From Lysobacter sp. MMG2 (GTDB taxonomy: Bacteria; Pseudomonadota; Gammaproteobacteria; Xanthomonadales; Xanthomonadaceae), in contig NZ_JAERQY020000002.1 in assembly GCF_016735495.2 (NCBI RefSeq), forward strand, positions 62,001-126,000: a stretch of 64,000 nt of DNA, written 5' to 3'. Under the pieces are notes generated by a model. The model had not been told where the DNA came from, did not search any database, and was given only the letters and a program-made list of their open reading frames with translations. Position numbers and translations under genes: made by a program. Each line of letters begins with the position of its first letter. The first letter of the stretch is position 1. This document shows, one piece after another, positions 19,457 through 29,469 of the stretch.

Positions 19457-20302
19457 ATGTCCCTCACCGTCGAATCCGTCGAACTCCACGACCGCCCCGG
19501 TCTGCGCCTGCGTCTTGGCGACGCCAGCGCGGAGCTCGCACTGCAGGGCGCACAGGTGCTGTCATGGAAGCCGGCGCCGGCACGCGAATGCCTTTACCTG
19601 AGCCCGCGCGCCAGCCATGGGCCCGGTGTGGCGATACGCGGCGGCATTCCGGTGATCTTTCCGCAGTTCGCCGGACGCGGGCCGCTGCCCAAGCACGGTT
19701 TCGCGCGGCTGCTGGAATGGGACTTCGTCGGCATCCAGGCAACCGACGCGGACCGCGAAGTCGCCGTGCTCGAACTCCAGGACAACGAGCACACGCTCGC
19801 GCAGTGGCCGTCGCGTTTCCGCGCGCGATTGCAGGTCGCGCTGTCGCCAGGCGCCTTGGAGGTGGGGCTGGAGATCCTCAATCGTGACGCCTCGCCCTTC
19901 GCCTTCACCGCCGCGCTGCACACTTACCTTCGGGTCGGCCGGCTGGCCGCGACCGCGCTGCGCGGGCTGGAAGCCGTCGGTTACGAGGACAGCGCCCGCA
20001 AGGGCATGGCGATGCCCGCCTCAGGCGCGCCGGTGCAGTTCGAGGGCGAACTCGACCGGATCTACGCCGCCGCGCCGCCGCGCCTGCTCCTGCAGGACGG
20101 CGACACGGCATTGCATATCGACAGCGAAGGTTTCCACGACGCGGTTGTCTGGAACCCCGGCGCGACGCTGGCCGCTTCGATGGGCGATCTGGGCGCCGCC
20201 GAGCACCTGCGGTTCGTCTGCGTCGAGGCGGCGACGGTGATCGAGCCGATCACGCTGGCGCCGGGCGAACGCTGGCAGGGTTCGCAGCGACTGCGCGTGT
20301 GA
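19457..20302 (+). CDS. D-hexose-6-phosphate mutarotase (YeaD-like aldose 1-epimerase family)
   Basis: 281 residues. It probably interconverts alpha and beta anomers of glucose 6-phosphate or a similar hexose phosphate. The galactose mutarotase-like beta-sandwich shows the YeaD hallmarks: YLSPRASHGPGVAIRGGIPVIFPQFAGRGPLPKHGFAR near the N-terminus, the catalytic His in AALHTYLRVG, and the late FVCVEAATV segment with the catalytic Glu. Start at MSLTVESVEL. It is a single gene downstream of tRNA-Pro and its terminator, convergent with proA. Confidence 0.9.
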   Translation: MSLTVESVELHDRPGLRLRLGDASAELALQGAQVLSWKPAPARECLYLSPRASHGPGVAIRGGIPVIFPQFAGRGPLPKHGFARLLEWDFVGIQATDADREVAVLELQDNEHTLAQWPSRFRARLQVALSPGALEVGLEILNRDASPFAFTAALHTYLRVGRLAATALRGLEAVGYEDSARKGMAMPASGAPVQFEGELDRIYAAAPPRLLLQDGDTALHIDSEGFHDAVVWNPGATLAASMGDLGAAEHLRFVCVEAATVIEPITLAPGERWQGSQRLRV

Positions 20303-20313
20303 GTCCGCGTCGC

Positions 20314-21597
20314 TCAGTCGGCGCGCGGGTGCGTTTCGCGCGATCCGGCATGCCGCACCTGCCCGCCCCCCCGCACCACGAAGCGCTCGATGGTGAGCGA
20401 TTCCGCGCCCATCGGACCGTAGGCGTGCAGCCGCGTGGTGGAGATGCCGATCTCCGCGCCCAGGCCCAACTGCCCGCCGTCGTTGAAACGCGAGGACGCG
20501 TTGACCATCACGGCCGAGCTGCGCGTGCCGCGCACGAAGGCATCGGCCGCCGCCGCATCCTCCGTGGCGATCACCTCGGTGTGGTCCGAACCGTGGCGCG
20601 CGATGTGCGCCAGCGCGTCGTCGAGGTCGTCCACCACGCGCACCGCGATGATGAGGTCGAGGTACTCCGCGTCGTAGTCGGCGTCCGTCACCGCCTTGGC
20701 TTGCGGCACGATCGCCCGCGTCCGCTCGCAGCCGCGTACTTCGACGCCTGAATCGGACAGGCGCCGTATCGCTTCGGGCAGGAAGCGCCCGGCGATGTCG
20801 CGATGCACGAGCAGCGTCTCCAGCGCGTTGCACACGCCCGGGCGCGAGGCCTTGCCGTCCACCAGCAGGTCCAGCGCACGCGCCACGTCGGCCGCGCGAT
20901 CGACGTACAGATGGCACACGCCCTTGTAGTGCTTGATGACCGGCACGCGTGCGTGTTCGGCGACGAAGCGGATCAGGCTCTCGCCACCGCGCGGGATGGC
21001 CAGGTCGATGAGGTCGGACAGTTGCAGCAGTTCCAGCACGTGCTCGCGCGCGGGATCGGACACCAACGACACCGCCGCCTCCGGCAGCCCTTCCTCGCGC
21101 AATGCGGCATGCAGGCAGGCGGCGATGGCGGCATTGCTGGCGCGGGCCTCCGAGCCGCCACGCAGCAGCACCGCGTTGCCGGCCTTCAGGCACAGCGCGG
21201 CGGCGTCCGCGGTCACGTTCGGGCGCGCCTCGTAGATCATCGCGATCAGGCCCAGCGGAATGCGCTGACGCTCGATCACCAGGCCATTGGGCAATACTTC
21301 ACGCCGTGTGACCTGCCCGAGCGGATCGGCCTGCGCCGCAACCTCTCGCAACCCGTTCGCGATCGCGTCGATTCGGGCGTCATCCAGGGCGAGGCGGTCG
21401 AGCACCGCGACCCCCAGGCCGCCGGCGCGACCGCGCTCCATGTCTTCGGCATTCGCGGCGAGCACGTCGGCACGCCGGTGCGAAAGCGTTTCGGCCATGC
21501 GTTCGATCAGGCGACGGCGCGCGTCCCCGTCGAGCCGGGCGATGTGGGTCGCCGCTTCGCGTGCGCGTTCGGCCAGGTGGCGGACGTAGCCGCTCAT
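20314..21597 (-). CDS. proA: Gamma-glutamyl phosphate reductase
   Basis: 427 residues, aldehyde dehydrogenase fold. It reduces glutamyl 5-phosphate to glutamate semialdehyde in proline synthesis. The catalytic Cys is in [22 protein letters not shown] and [33 protein letters not shown] match the family. The start overlaps the proB stop as ATGA, so the two subunits of the kinase-reductase complex are made together. Confidence 0.97.
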   Translation of the reverse strand: MSGYVRHLAERAREAATHIARLDGDARRRLIERMAETLSHRRADVLAANAEDMERGRAGGLGVAVLDRLALDDARIDAIANGLREVAAQADPLGQVTRREVLPNGLVIERQRIPLGLIAMIYEARPNVTADAAALCLKAGNAVLLRGGSEARASNAAIAACLHAALREEGLPEAAVSLVSDPAREHVLELLQLSDLIDLAIPRGGESLIRFVAEHARVPVIKHYKGVCHLYVDRAADVARALDLLVDGKASRPGVCNALETLLVHRDIAGRFLPEAIRRLSDSGVEVRGCERTRAIVPQAKAVTDADYDAEYLDLIIAVRVVDDLDDALAHIARHGSDHTEVIATEDAAAADAFVRGTRSSAVMVNASSRFNDGGQLGLGAEIGISTTRLHAYGPMGAESLTIERFVVRGGGQVRHAGSRETHPRAD

Positions 21598-22760
21598 GGC
21601 ATGGTCTCCGTGTGCGCGGGTGCGGCGTCGAGCAGCACCAGGTCGTCGCGATGCACCACCGACTCGCCGTAGCGGAAGCCGAGCAGGCCTTCGATTTCAT
21701 TGCTGTGGTGGCGTGCGATGCGGCGGATCTCGCTGGCGCTGTATTGGGCCAGCCCGCGCGCGAACACCGCGGACTCGGTGCCCGTCACTATCTCCACCGC
21801 ATCGCCGCGGCGGAAATCGCCTTCCACCGAAACGACGCCGCCCGGCAGCAGCGACGCGCCCTGCCGATGCAGCGCCGCGAACGCGCCCGCATCCACCTGC
21901 AGGCGTCCCGACGCGGGCGCATGCCGCAGCCATTGCTTGCGCGCACGCAGCCGATCACCCTGCGCGGCCACCAGCGTGCCGTGCAGGCGATCGTGTTCCA
22001 GCGCCTGCACCACCTCCGCATCGCGTCCGCAGAACAGCGCGGTGGCGATGCCCGCCGCACCCGCCTTCGCCGCGGCCTCCAGTTTGGTGCGCATGCCGCC
22101 GGTTCCGAGCATTCCGGCGCCGCCGCTGGCGGCTTCGAGCAGTTCGGGCGTGATCTTCTCTACCCGCTCCACCGGTCGCGCCGACGGATCGCGCGGGTGC
22201 GCGCTGTACAGGCCGCCGATATCGGTGGCGATGAGCAGCAGGTCCGCGTCGACCAGCGATGCCACCGCGGCGGCGAGGTTGTCGTTGTCGCCGAGCTTGA
22301 GTTCGTCGACAGCGACGGCATCGTTCTCGTTGATGACGGGCAACGCGCCCAGCCGCAGCAGTTCGCGCAAGGTAGCGCGAGCGTTGAGGTAGCGGCGACG
22401 ATTGCGCAAGTCGTCGTGGGTGAGCAGCACCTGCGCGACGGGCCGATCGACCAGTTGCTGCCAAAACGTCACCAGCGACGCCTGCCCAAGCGAGGCCAAC
22501 GCCTGCCGCAGCACCAGGCCGTCGCCACCGGCGCCGACGCGATGTCGTCCCGCCGCGACCGCGCCGGACGACACCAGCACGACCTCGCGTTGCCGCGCGC
22601 GGGACTGTTCGATGAAGTGCGCGAGCGCGACGGCATGGCGTGGGTCCAGGCCGCTCGCATTGCCGGCACCGACGTCGCCTGCAAGCAGGCTGCTGCCGAC
22701 CTTGAGCACGGCGCGGCGCCAGTCCGGCAGCGGCTGCGCATTGAAATCGCCTGCACTCAT
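21594..22760 (-). CDS. proB: Glutamate 5-kinase
   Basis: 388 residues. It phosphorylates glutamate, the feedback-controlled first step of proline synthesis. The amino acid kinase domain (about 15-275) starts with [12 protein letters not shown] and contains [27 protein letters not shown] and [16 protein letters not shown] domain follows (about 290-375). The ATG at 22760 is preceded by GGGAG nine bases away, which decides the start within a much longer open frame. Confidence 0.96.
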   Translation of the reverse strand: MSAGDFNAQPLPDWRRAVLKVGSSLLAGDVGAGNASGLDPRHAVALAHFIEQSRARQREVVLVSSGAVAAGRHRVGAGGDGLVLRQALASLGQASLVTFWQQLVDRPVAQVLLTHDDLRNRRRYLNARATLRELLRLGALPVINENDAVAVDELKLGDNDNLAAAVASLVDADLLLIATDIGGLYSAHPRDPSARPVERVEKITPELLEAASGGAGMLGTGGMRTKLEAAAKAGAAGIATALFCGRDAEVVQALEHDRLHGTLVAAQGDRLRARKQWLRHAPASGRLQVDAGAFAALHRQGASLLPGGVVSVEGDFRRGDAVEIVTGTESAVFARGLAQYSASEIRRIARHHSNEIEGLLGFRYGESVVHRDDLVLLDAAPAHTETMP

Positions 22761-22786
22761 CCGTTCATCTCCCGCATGCATGGAGC

Positions 22787-23923
22787 TTACTGCGTTCCGT
22801 ATTCCCATTCGTAAGGCACACCGGTCTGGCCGAGCACGAAGCGCACAAGGCCCGCAAACCCCTTCTCGCTGCGCACATCGTTCGACAGGATCACCACGCA
22901 GCGCTGGTGCCGCTCGACGCACACCCAGGTGTTGCCCGTGGTGTCGTTGTGCCCACCCTTGAAGAAGCCAGGACCCTGCGGCCCATCGAAGACCACCACG
23001 CCCAGCCCGGCCGCGAGGTCCTTGCGTCGCAGGTTTACAGGGAGTTCCGGCTGCAATGACGGGAATTGCGACTTCGTCGTGATCGGCCGCTGCGGACGGA
23101 CCATCTCGGCCCGCCCTTCGCGCGAGAGCCCATCGCCGCGCACGAACGCCGCCGCGAACTTCGCGAAGTCCGCGATCGTGGTGTCCATCGAACCAGCGGC
23201 CCGCACCTTGGAGCGCTCGTCGTGCGGCTCGACCTTGCCATTCGCATCCCAGCCGTCGGCGAGGTTGCCGGCGAAATCCGCGCGCCAGACCAGGCTCGTG
23301 CGCGTCATGCCGAACTCGTCGAAGATCTTCGCGGCCTGCGCGCCGACGTCGATGCCCTGCCCCGTCTCCATCACGAACTGCAGCGTGTTCAGCCCGTCGC
23401 CCGAATAGGCGTAGCGCGCGCCCGGATCGAAGTGGAAGTGCAGCTTCTCGTCGGGTTCGAGGAATCCGAAATTGGCGAACCCCGTGGCGTGCGTCAGCGC
23501 GATGCGCGGTGTCAGCCGGCGCCAGCGCTCGTCCAGCGCGGTCCAGTCGGCGTAGCGATTGGCGATGTCGCTGGAGTGGTACTCGGGCAACGGCTTGGGC
23601 AGCAGCTCGGCGAAGGACGTGTCCAGGCCGAAGCGGCCCTGCTCCACCTGCCGCATCACCGTGTAAGCGAACACTGCCTTGGTAAGCGATGCGCCGTACA
23701 TGATCGTGTCCGTCTGCAACGGTTCGCCCGCCTCGTTGCGCACGCCGTGCGCGGCGACGTGCACCGGCCGGCCCTCGTCGATCACGGCGATGGCGAGCCC
23801 TTTCGCGCCCGTCTCGCGCATCACGCGCGCGACTTGGGCATCGATCGCGCCGGGAGTCGGAATCCCGTGCGCGAAAGCAAGCAGCGGCGCGGACGTCAGC
23901 AGTGCGATGAAGCAACCTCGCAT
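22787..23923 (-). CDS. Serine hydrolase, beta-lactamase/class C fold, secreted
   Basis: 378 residues starting at MRGCFIALLT, which follows GGGGAA and opens a signal peptide cut near AFAHG. The active-site SxxK is Ser79-Leu-Thr-Lys82 (YGASLTKAVF), and the Tyr motif is in RYAYSGDGLN. The family includes class C beta-lactamases, DD-peptidases and esterases; the substrate is unknown. It sits between argH and proB on the same strand, where I would expect argH and proB to be neighbours in Xanthomonas. It may be a later insertion. Confidence 0.9.
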   Translation of the reverse strand: MRGCFIALLTSAPLLAFAHGIPTPGAIDAQVARVMRETGAKGLAIAVIDEGRPVHVAAHGVRNEAGEPLQTDTIMYGASLTKAVFAYTVMRQVEQGRFGLDTSFAELLPKPLPEYHSSDIANRYADWTALDERWRRLTPRIALTHATGFANFGFLEPDEKLHFHFDPGARYAYSGDGLNTLQFVMETGQGIDVGAQAAKIFDEFGMTRTSLVWRADFAGNLADGWDANGKVEPHDERSKVRAAGSMDTTIADFAKFAAAFVRGDGLSREGRAEMVRPQRPITTKSQFPSLQPELPVNLRRKDLAAGLGVVVFDGPQGPGFFKGGHNDTTGNTWVCVERHQRCVVILSNDVRSEKGFAGLVRFVLGQTGVPYEWEYGTQ

Positions 23924-24014
23924 GGTGTTCCCCTTCATCATGGTTGGAACCGTGAGATGCCGGAACTGCGACTGCATTGAAGCCCGCGCCCCCGCGCGTG
24001 GCCTGTGCCGGAGG

Positions 24015-25307
24015 TTACAAGGCCAACGCGGACAGGCGCGACTTCAACGCGTCCAGGCGCAGATCCGCCGATGCACCCGGCGAGACGCGCGCCTTCAGGC
24101 TGGCCTCCGGATCGCCCTGCGCCCAGCGTGCCGGGTCCGCCGCCTGGCGGTAGGCCTCGCGGAACGGCAGGCCCTGGCGCGCCATGTCGACGGCCAGGTC
24201 GGTGGCGTACATCGACGGATCCAGCGCTTCACGCATGCGCTCGGTCTTCCACTCCAGGTTGCGCAGCAGGTCCGGGAGCAGCTCCAGCGCATCCAGACCA
24301 CGGCCGAAGGCGTGGAAGATCGCGCCCTTGGAGAACTGAAGATCGCGGTGATAGCCCGAGGGTAGCGAGAGCAGCTGTTCGATCTCCGTGCGCGCGGAGG
24401 CGGCGGCGGAGTAGCTGGCGCGCATGAGTTCGATCACGTCCGGGTTGCGCTTGTTGGGCATGATCGAGCTGCCCGTGGTGTATTGCGCGGGCAGTGCGAC
24501 GAAACCGAACTCCGCGCTGGTGAACAGGCTCAGGTCCCAGGCCAGTCGGCGCAGGTCGAGCAGCGCGGAGGACAACGCCTCGATCGCCGCCATCTCGAAC
24601 TTGCCGCGCGACAGCTGCGCGTAGGCGGCGGACACCTGCAGCCGGCCGAAGCCAAGCGCCTGCGTGGTGTGGTCGCGCGCCAGCGGCAGGTTCACGCCGT
24701 AGCCGGCAGCGCTGCCAAGCGGGTTCGCATCCACCCAGGCCAACGTCTGCGCGGCGCGCTGCGCATCATCGATGAAACCTTCCGCCCACGCGGCCCACCA
24801 CATGCCCAGCGAGGACACGACGGCGCGCTGCAGATGCGTGTAACCGGGGAGCGCGATCGACTGCTCGGCCTCGGCGCGGGCGAGCGCGACCTCGGCGCTC
24901 TCGCGGCAGGTGGCGTACACGCGCGCGAGGCGGTCCTTGAGCCACAGGCGCGTGGCGACGAGGATCTGATCGTTACGGCTGCGGCCGGTGTGGATCTTCT
25001 TGCCGGCATCGCCGAGGCGTTCGACCAGGCGCGCTTCGATCGCGGAATGGCCGTCCTCGTACTGATCGTCCAGCACGAACGCACCGGCGCTGAAATCGGC
25101 GGCGAGCACGCTCAGCTCATGCTCCAGGCCGGCGAGTTCCCCGGCCGTGAGGATGCCGATCTGCTGCAGTCCCTGCGCGTGCGCGCGGCTGGCCTCGATG
25201 TCGAACAGGAAGAACTCGCGGTCGAGGATCACGTCGTCGCCGGCGAGGAAATGCTGGATGCGCGCATCCACCTTCACGCCCGGCTTCTGCCACAACAATC
25301 CGCTCAT
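24015..25307 (-). CDS. argH: Argininosuccinate lyase
   Basis: 430 residues. It splits argininosuccinate into arginine and fumarate, the last step of the pathway. The fumarase-superfamily signature [12 protein letters not shown], the catalytic loop HTGRSRND and the GYTHLQ motif are present. The start overlaps the argC stop as ATGA. Last gene of the arginine operon. Confidence 0.97.
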   Translation of the reverse strand: MSGLLWQKPGVKVDARIQHFLAGDDVILDREFFLFDIEASRAHAQGLQQIGILTAGELAGLEHELSVLAADFSAGAFVLDDQYEDGHSAIEARLVERLGDAGKKIHTGRSRNDQILVATRLWLKDRLARVYATCRESAEVALARAEAEQSIALPGYTHLQRAVVSSLGMWWAAWAEGFIDDAQRAAQTLAWVDANPLGSAAGYGVNLPLARDHTTQALGFGRLQVSAAYAQLSRGKFEMAAIEALSSALLDLRRLAWDLSLFTSAEFGFVALPAQYTTGSSIMPNKRNPDVIELMRASYSAAASARTEIEQLLSLPSGYHRDLQFSKGAIFHAFGRGLDALELLPDLLRNLEWKTERMREALDPSMYATDLAVDMARQGLPFREAYRQAADPARWAQGDPEASLKARVSPGASADLRLDALKSRLSALAL

Positions 25308-26272
25308 GCCGCCTGCTCCATCGCGGGAATGCCCGCGCGTTCGTCCAGCCCGAAGGCCAGGTTGAGGTTCTGCAACGCCTGCGTCGCCGCGCCCTTGAGG
25401 AGGTTGTCCTCGGTGGCGACCACGACCAGCCGCTTGCCGTCCGGCGCGAGCGTGAAACCGCCCAGCTCGACGTGATGGCGGCCGGCGATGCGGCTCACCC
25501 ACGGCGCCTCGTCCAGCACCTCCACCATCGGCTCGCCCGCGTAGCGTTCGCGATAACGCGCCATCACCTCGTCGCGTTCGAACACGCGCGACAGCGGCAG
25601 GTTGGCGGTGATCGTCAAACCACGGAAATGCGGCGCGACGTGCGGCAGGAATTGCACTTCGTGCCCAAGCTGGCGCGTGACCTCGCGCTCATGGACGTGA
25701 TTGGTCAGCGCGTAGGGCATGAGGTTGTCGCGCAGCTTGTCCGGATCGTTCTTGTCCGACGGCGACGTGCCGGCGCCGGAATAGCCGGACACGCCGAAGC
25801 ACTGCACCGGCCCGGACAGCGCATCGAGCATCGGCGCCACCGCCAGCTGCATCGCGGTCGCGTAGCAGCCCGGGTTGCTGATGCGGCGCTGGCCGTCGTA
25901 CTTCGCGCGGGTGAGTTCCGGCAGGCCGTAGTACCAGCCGTCGTCGAAACGATAATCGGCCGACAGATCGACGATCACCGGGTCCATCCCCGCCGCGTCG
26001 AACGCCGCCACGCAGGCCGCCGCCTTGCCGTTGGGCAGCGCGAGCACCACCGCGTCCGCGCCCAGCCCCGGCAATTCCTCGTGCGCCGGCGCGGTGTAGC
26101 GAAGTTCCGGATCGATTCCGGCCACGCCTTCGAAATGGTCGGCCACGCGCTGGCCGACGAGTTCCCGCGAGGACACGAACGACAATTCGAAGTTCGGATG
26201 GCCGGCGATCAGCCGGATGAGTTCGGCGCCGACGTAGCCGCGCGCGCCGACGATGCCAACGGTCTTCTTCAC
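25304..26272 (-). CDS. argC: N-acetyl-gamma-glutamyl-phosphate reductase
   Basis: 322 residues, NADP-dependent. [18 protein letters not shown] is the nucleotide-binding loop, the catalytic Cys is in [14 protein letters not shown], and [14 protein letters not shown] and [12 protein letters not shown] follow. It converts acetylglutamyl phosphate to the semialdehyde. Coupled by ATGA overlaps to the GNAT gene upstream and to argH downstream. Confidence 0.97.
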   Translation of the reverse strand: MKKTVGIVGARGYVGAELIRLIAGHPNFELSFVSSRELVGQRVADHFEGVAGIDPELRYTAPAHEELPGLGADAVVLALPNGKAAACVAAFDAAGMDPVIVDLSADYRFDDGWYYGLPELTRAKYDGQRRISNPGCYATAMQLAVAPMLDALSGPVQCFGVSGYSGAGTSPSDKNDPDKLRDNLMPYALTNHVHEREVTRQLGHEVQFLPHVAPHFRGLTITANLPLSRVFERDEVMARYRERYAGEPMVEVLDEAPWVSRIAGRHHVELGGFTLAPDGKRLVVVATEDNLLKGAATQALQNLNLAFGLDERAGIPAMEQAA

Positions 26273-26889
26273 GTCAGCTCACTCCCTTGTTCGTGCTGCT
26301 GCAGCCGGTGCTCGAGATTGCGCTTCACGGCCGGCCATTCGGATTCGATGATGGAGAACACCACGGTGTCGCGGAAGGAACCGTCGGGCATGCGCATGTG
26401 GTTGCGCAGCACACCGTCCTGCTTGGCGCCCAGGCGCGCGATGGCGGCACGCGAGCGCTCGTTGAACCAGTTGGTGCGGAACTCCACCGCGATGCACTTC
26501 CAGGCTTCGAACGCGTGGCCCAGCAGCAATCGCTTGGCTTCGGTGTTCACCGCCGTGCGCTGCACGCGCCGCGAGTACCAGGTGTAGCCGATCTCGACAC
26601 GACGGTGCTCGTGGTCGACGTTGCAGAACGTGGTCTGGCCGACGACCTCGCCGGTCTCGCGCAGGCGCACGACGAACGGCAGAAAGGTGCGCTTGTGCCG
26701 ACGTTCGAGCATCGTCGCGACGTGGGCGTCGATGCTGTCGGGCGACGGCACGCTGGTGAACCACAACGTCCACAGCTCGCCGTCGCGCGCGGCCTGGGCG
26801 AGTTCGGGCGCATGCGCGGCCTCCATCGGTTCCAGGCGCACGTGGCGGCCTTCCAGGACCACCGGGTCGAGGAACGCTACGTCGCTCAT
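26269..26889 (-). CDS. GNAT N-acetyltransferase (RimJ/RimL-like) embedded in the arg operon
   Basis: 206 residues starting at [10 protein letters not shown]. The GNAT fold is clear: [19 protein letters not shown] at the start, [46 protein letters not shown] across the acetyl-CoA loop, and [30 protein letters not shown] near the end. This resembles the RimL group. Both ends overlap arg genes by four bases (ATGA), so it is locked into the operon between argAB and argC. The acceptor is unknown; it is not the glutamate acetyltransferase, which is fused to the kinase next door. Confidence 0.9.
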   Translation of the reverse strand: MSDVAFLDPVVLEGRHVRLEPMEAAHAPELAQAARDGELWTLWFTSVPSPDSIDAHVATMLERRHKRTFLPFVVRLRETGEVVGQTTFCNVDHEHRRVEIGYTWYSRRVQRTAVNTEAKRLLLGHAFEAWKCIAVEFRTNWFNERSRAAIARLGAKQDGVLRNHMRMPDGSFRDTVVFSIIESEWPAVKRNLEHRLQQHEQGSELT

Positions 26890-28214
26890 GTCGGGTCCGC
26901 CAGTGTGGGAACGCGCGTCGCGCAGTGGTCCACGCAACGTGCGATTTCGCCGAAGCCGTCCATGCCGTACCAGAAGACCTTCCACTTCTCCTGCTTGAGG
27001 CAGCCGTCGGACTCGGCGTAGTAGAACGGATTGACCGGATTGCCATGGCGCGAACGCCAGAACAGGCGCGGATTCTGCTCGCGCATCACCTGCCAGACGG
27101 CGCGTCCGAGGCCTTCACCCTGCGCTTCGTCGAGCACGGCGAACTTGTCGAGGTAGGTTCCGGCGTCCTCGGCCGTGAGGATCACGGCGGCGCGGTAGTT
27201 CTCGCTGACGTAGGCGCGATGCAGCGTCGTGCGCTCGAAGTAGTCCGGCAGCAGGCGGCGGCCGAAGGCGGATTCGATCAGCCCGCGCAGACGCTCCAGG
27301 TCCAGCTCGTTCCACTGCGTCACCTGCAGCACGCGCTCGCCGCGGCGCACCAGCGTGCCGGAGCCCTTGTGCGTGAACAGCTCCTTCGCCAGCTCCGATG
27401 GCTTGGTGATGGACACCGACGACGTCAGCGGCAGCTTGTCGAGCAGGTCCTTGATCTGCTCGATCTTCACGCGCATGCCGCCGTTGATCCACGGCTGCGA
27501 CATGAGGTGGTCGTACTCGGTCGACAGGTTGATCGAATCGATCACGCGGCCGTTGTCGTCGAGCAGGCCGCCGGTGCCGGTCAGGAAGACGATCTTGTAC
27601 GGCTGCAGCTTCTGCACCAGCTCATTGGCGGCGAAGTCGGCGTTGACGTTGAGGATCTGGCCGCCGGCGGTTTCGCCCAGGCTTGCGATCACCGGGATCG
27701 AGCCCGCGCGCAGGCTGGCCTCGATCGGCGCGAGGTTGACGCGCTTCACTTCGCCGACGAGCCCGTAGGTGTCGCGGTCGAGGTAATCGGCTTCGAACAC
27801 GCCGGACACGATCGAGGTGGCACGCGCATCGAACGCCTGCAACGCTTCGACCAGCTTGAGGTTCTGCGACTGGAACACGCGGCGCACGATGGCGAGCGCT
27901 TCCGGCGACGTCACGCGCAGGCCATTTACGGTCTGCTTGACGATGCCGGCAGCGGAAAGCTCCTCGTCCAGCTGCGGGCCGGCGCCGTGGATGACGATGG
28001 GCGTCAGGCCAACGTCCTGCAGGAACGCGAGCGAGGACGTCAGTGCTTCCAGATCATCGCGCAGCACTGCGCCGCCGACCTTGACCACGGCGAAGCGCTT
28101 GGCGTCCAGCTGCGAAAAGCGCTTGAGGTACTGCGAGATTTCCTTTGCGCTGGCCATGCTCGAAAGCAGGCGCACGATGGTCTGGCGGGTTTGGATGTCG
28201 CGAGTGTCATTCAT
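26886..28214 (-). CDS. Bifunctional N-acetylglutamate synthase / N-acetylglutamate kinase
   Basis: 442 residues. The N-terminal kinase domain (about 30-290) has [20 protein letters not shown] and [13 protein letters not shown]. The C-terminal GNAT domain (about 295-440), with [19 protein letters not shown] and [13 protein letters not shown], is the synthase. This fusion is the NAGS/K enzyme described from Xanthomonas and its relatives, closer to vertebrate NAGS than to enterobacterial ArgA. It does the first two steps of arginine synthesis, so no separate argA or argJ is needed. Arginine feedback is expected. Confidence 0.93.
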   Translation of the reverse strand: MNDTRDIQTRQTIVRLLSSMASAKEISQYLKRFSQLDAKRFAVVKVGGAVLRDDLEALTSSLAFLQDVGLTPIVIHGAGPQLDEELSAAGIVKQTVNGLRVTSPEALAIVRRVFQSQNLKLVEALQAFDARATSIVSGVFEADYLDRDTYGLVGEVKRVNLAPIEASLRAGSIPVIASLGETAGGQILNVNADFAANELVQKLQPYKIVFLTGTGGLLDDNGRVIDSINLSTEYDHLMSQPWINGGMRVKIEQIKDLLDKLPLTSSVSITKPSELAKELFTHKGSGTLVRRGERVLQVTQWNELDLERLRGLIESAFGRRLLPDYFERTTLHRAYVSENYRAAVILTAEDAGTYLDKFAVLDEAQGEGLGRAVWQVMREQNPRLFWRSRHGNPVNPFYYAESDGCLKQEKWKVFWYGMDGFGEIARCVDHCATRVPTLADPT

Positions 28215-28261
28215 CTTTGAGCGTAAGAAGTGCGTTGTTGCATCTGCTTCGGGCCGGCGGA

Positions 28262-28343
28262 GGCCGCTTCGCGGCCCCCTCAGGGTCTAGTGCCATATCC
28301 CCGCCTCGCCTTCGGCGAGGCCGCCCCCTTGACTCAAGGGGGC
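28262..28343. repeat. Cluster of three short hairpins between argE' and argAB
   Basis: Three consecutive inverted repeats: GGCCGC/GCGGCC (28262-28276), GCCTCGCC/GGCGAGGC (28303-28321) and GCCCCCTT/AAGGGGGC (28323-28343). They lie in the only spacer of more than 100 bases inside the operon and could mark an mRNA processing or attenuation point, or be another mobile palindrome. Confidence 0.55.
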
Positions 28344-28373
28344 TCCAACAGCTGGCTTACGGTTGTGCGGAGA

Positions 28374-29462
28374 TCAGGCAGTTTCGAGGATGCGGGTTAC
28401 CGATTCGGTGTAGCGGTTCAGTTGCTCCAGCGCGACCCATTCGTCGGCGGTGTGCGCCTGGGCGATATCGCCCGGGCCGTACACCATCGCGGTCATGCCG
28501 GCCGCGGAGAACAACGACGCCTCCGTCCAGAAATCCACCGCGTTGCCGATCGGCAGGCCCAGCGCGTCGGCAAGATCGCGGGCTTCGAGGCGGCGGTTTT
28601 CCGCATCGGCGATATCGCCCGACGGCAGCGACGGCCCACGGAAGGTTTCCTCGTAACGCTCCACCGCGCCGGCCTCGACCAGCGTGCCGAAGCGCTCGTG
28701 CAGCGCGTCGATGGACATCGACGGCAGCGGACGGAAACCGAAACGCAGCTCGGCGCTGGGCGCAATCATGTTCGCCTTGATGCCGCCTTCGACGCGGCCG
28801 ATGTTGAAGCGCAGGCCGGTCAGCCCGCCGAAACGCTGGTGCGCCTGGCTTTCGACATAGTCCAGCGCATGCCCGCCCCAGCGGATCGCCTGGTGCAGTG
28901 CGCTGGCGTGCATCGCATTCGCACCCGAGGCATGGCCGGCGATGCCGCGGAACTTCATCAGCACCGAGCTGATGCCGCGGTGCGCGAGCACGGCTTCGCA
29001 CATCGTCGGTTCGGCGACGATCACATCCCGGAACGCGTGCCCGCTGGCGAGGAAGGCCGCGATGCAGCGCGCATCGTTGGCCTCCTCATCGGTGGAGAAC
29101 AGGAACGCGGCATCGCCCTGCGTCACCGATGCGGCGGTGAGCAGGCCGGCGGCGGCGCCCTTGATGTCGCACGCGCCCAGGCCGATCGCGCGATCGGCGG
29201 TGACGCGCAGCACGTGCGGATCGGCGCTCCACGCTTCGGACGACGGCACGGTGTCCAGGTGCACGTTGAACAGACGAGTCGGGTTGCCGCGCACGGCGAG
29301 CATCGACACCGCACCGTCGCCATGGTCGATGACGTCGATGCGGAAGCCGTCGAGCTGCGAGCGCAGGTAGTCGAAGATGCCGCCCGTGCCGATGTCGCGC
29401 GGCGGATTGCGGGTGTCGTACGACACCAGCGCTTCGAGATGCTTGAGGGTCTTGGCGAGCAT
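28374..29462 (-). CDS. argE': N-acetylcitrulline / acetylornithine deacetylase (M20 family)
   Basis: 362 residues, zinc amidohydrolase of the M20 family. Metal ligands appear in FNVHLDTVPSS and LGACDIKGAAAGLL, with the general base in STDEEAND. In Xanthomonas the enzyme at this place in the operon prefers N-acetyl-L-citrulline, consistent with the N-acetylornithine carbamoyltransferase upstream. The assignment to citrulline rests on that context; the sequence alone only says ArgE-like deacetylase. Confidence 0.92.
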   Translation of the reverse strand: MLAKTLKHLEALVSYDTRNPPRDIGTGGIFDYLRSQLDGFRIDVIDHGDGAVSMLAVRGNPTRLFNVHLDTVPSSEAWSADPHVLRVTADRAIGLGACDIKGAAAGLLTAASVTQGDAAFLFSTDEEANDARCIAAFLASGHAFRDVIVAEPTMCEAVLAHRGISSVLMKFRGIAGHASGANAMHASALHQAIRWGGHALDYVESQAHQRFGGLTGLRFNIGRVEGGIKANMIAPSAELRFGFRPLPSMSIDALHERFGTLVEAGAVERYEETFRGPSLPSGDIADAENRRLEARDLADALGLPIGNAVDFWTEASLFSAAGMTAMVYGPGDIAQAHTADEWVALEQLNRYTESVTRILETA

Positions 29463-29469
29463 GTCCGGG

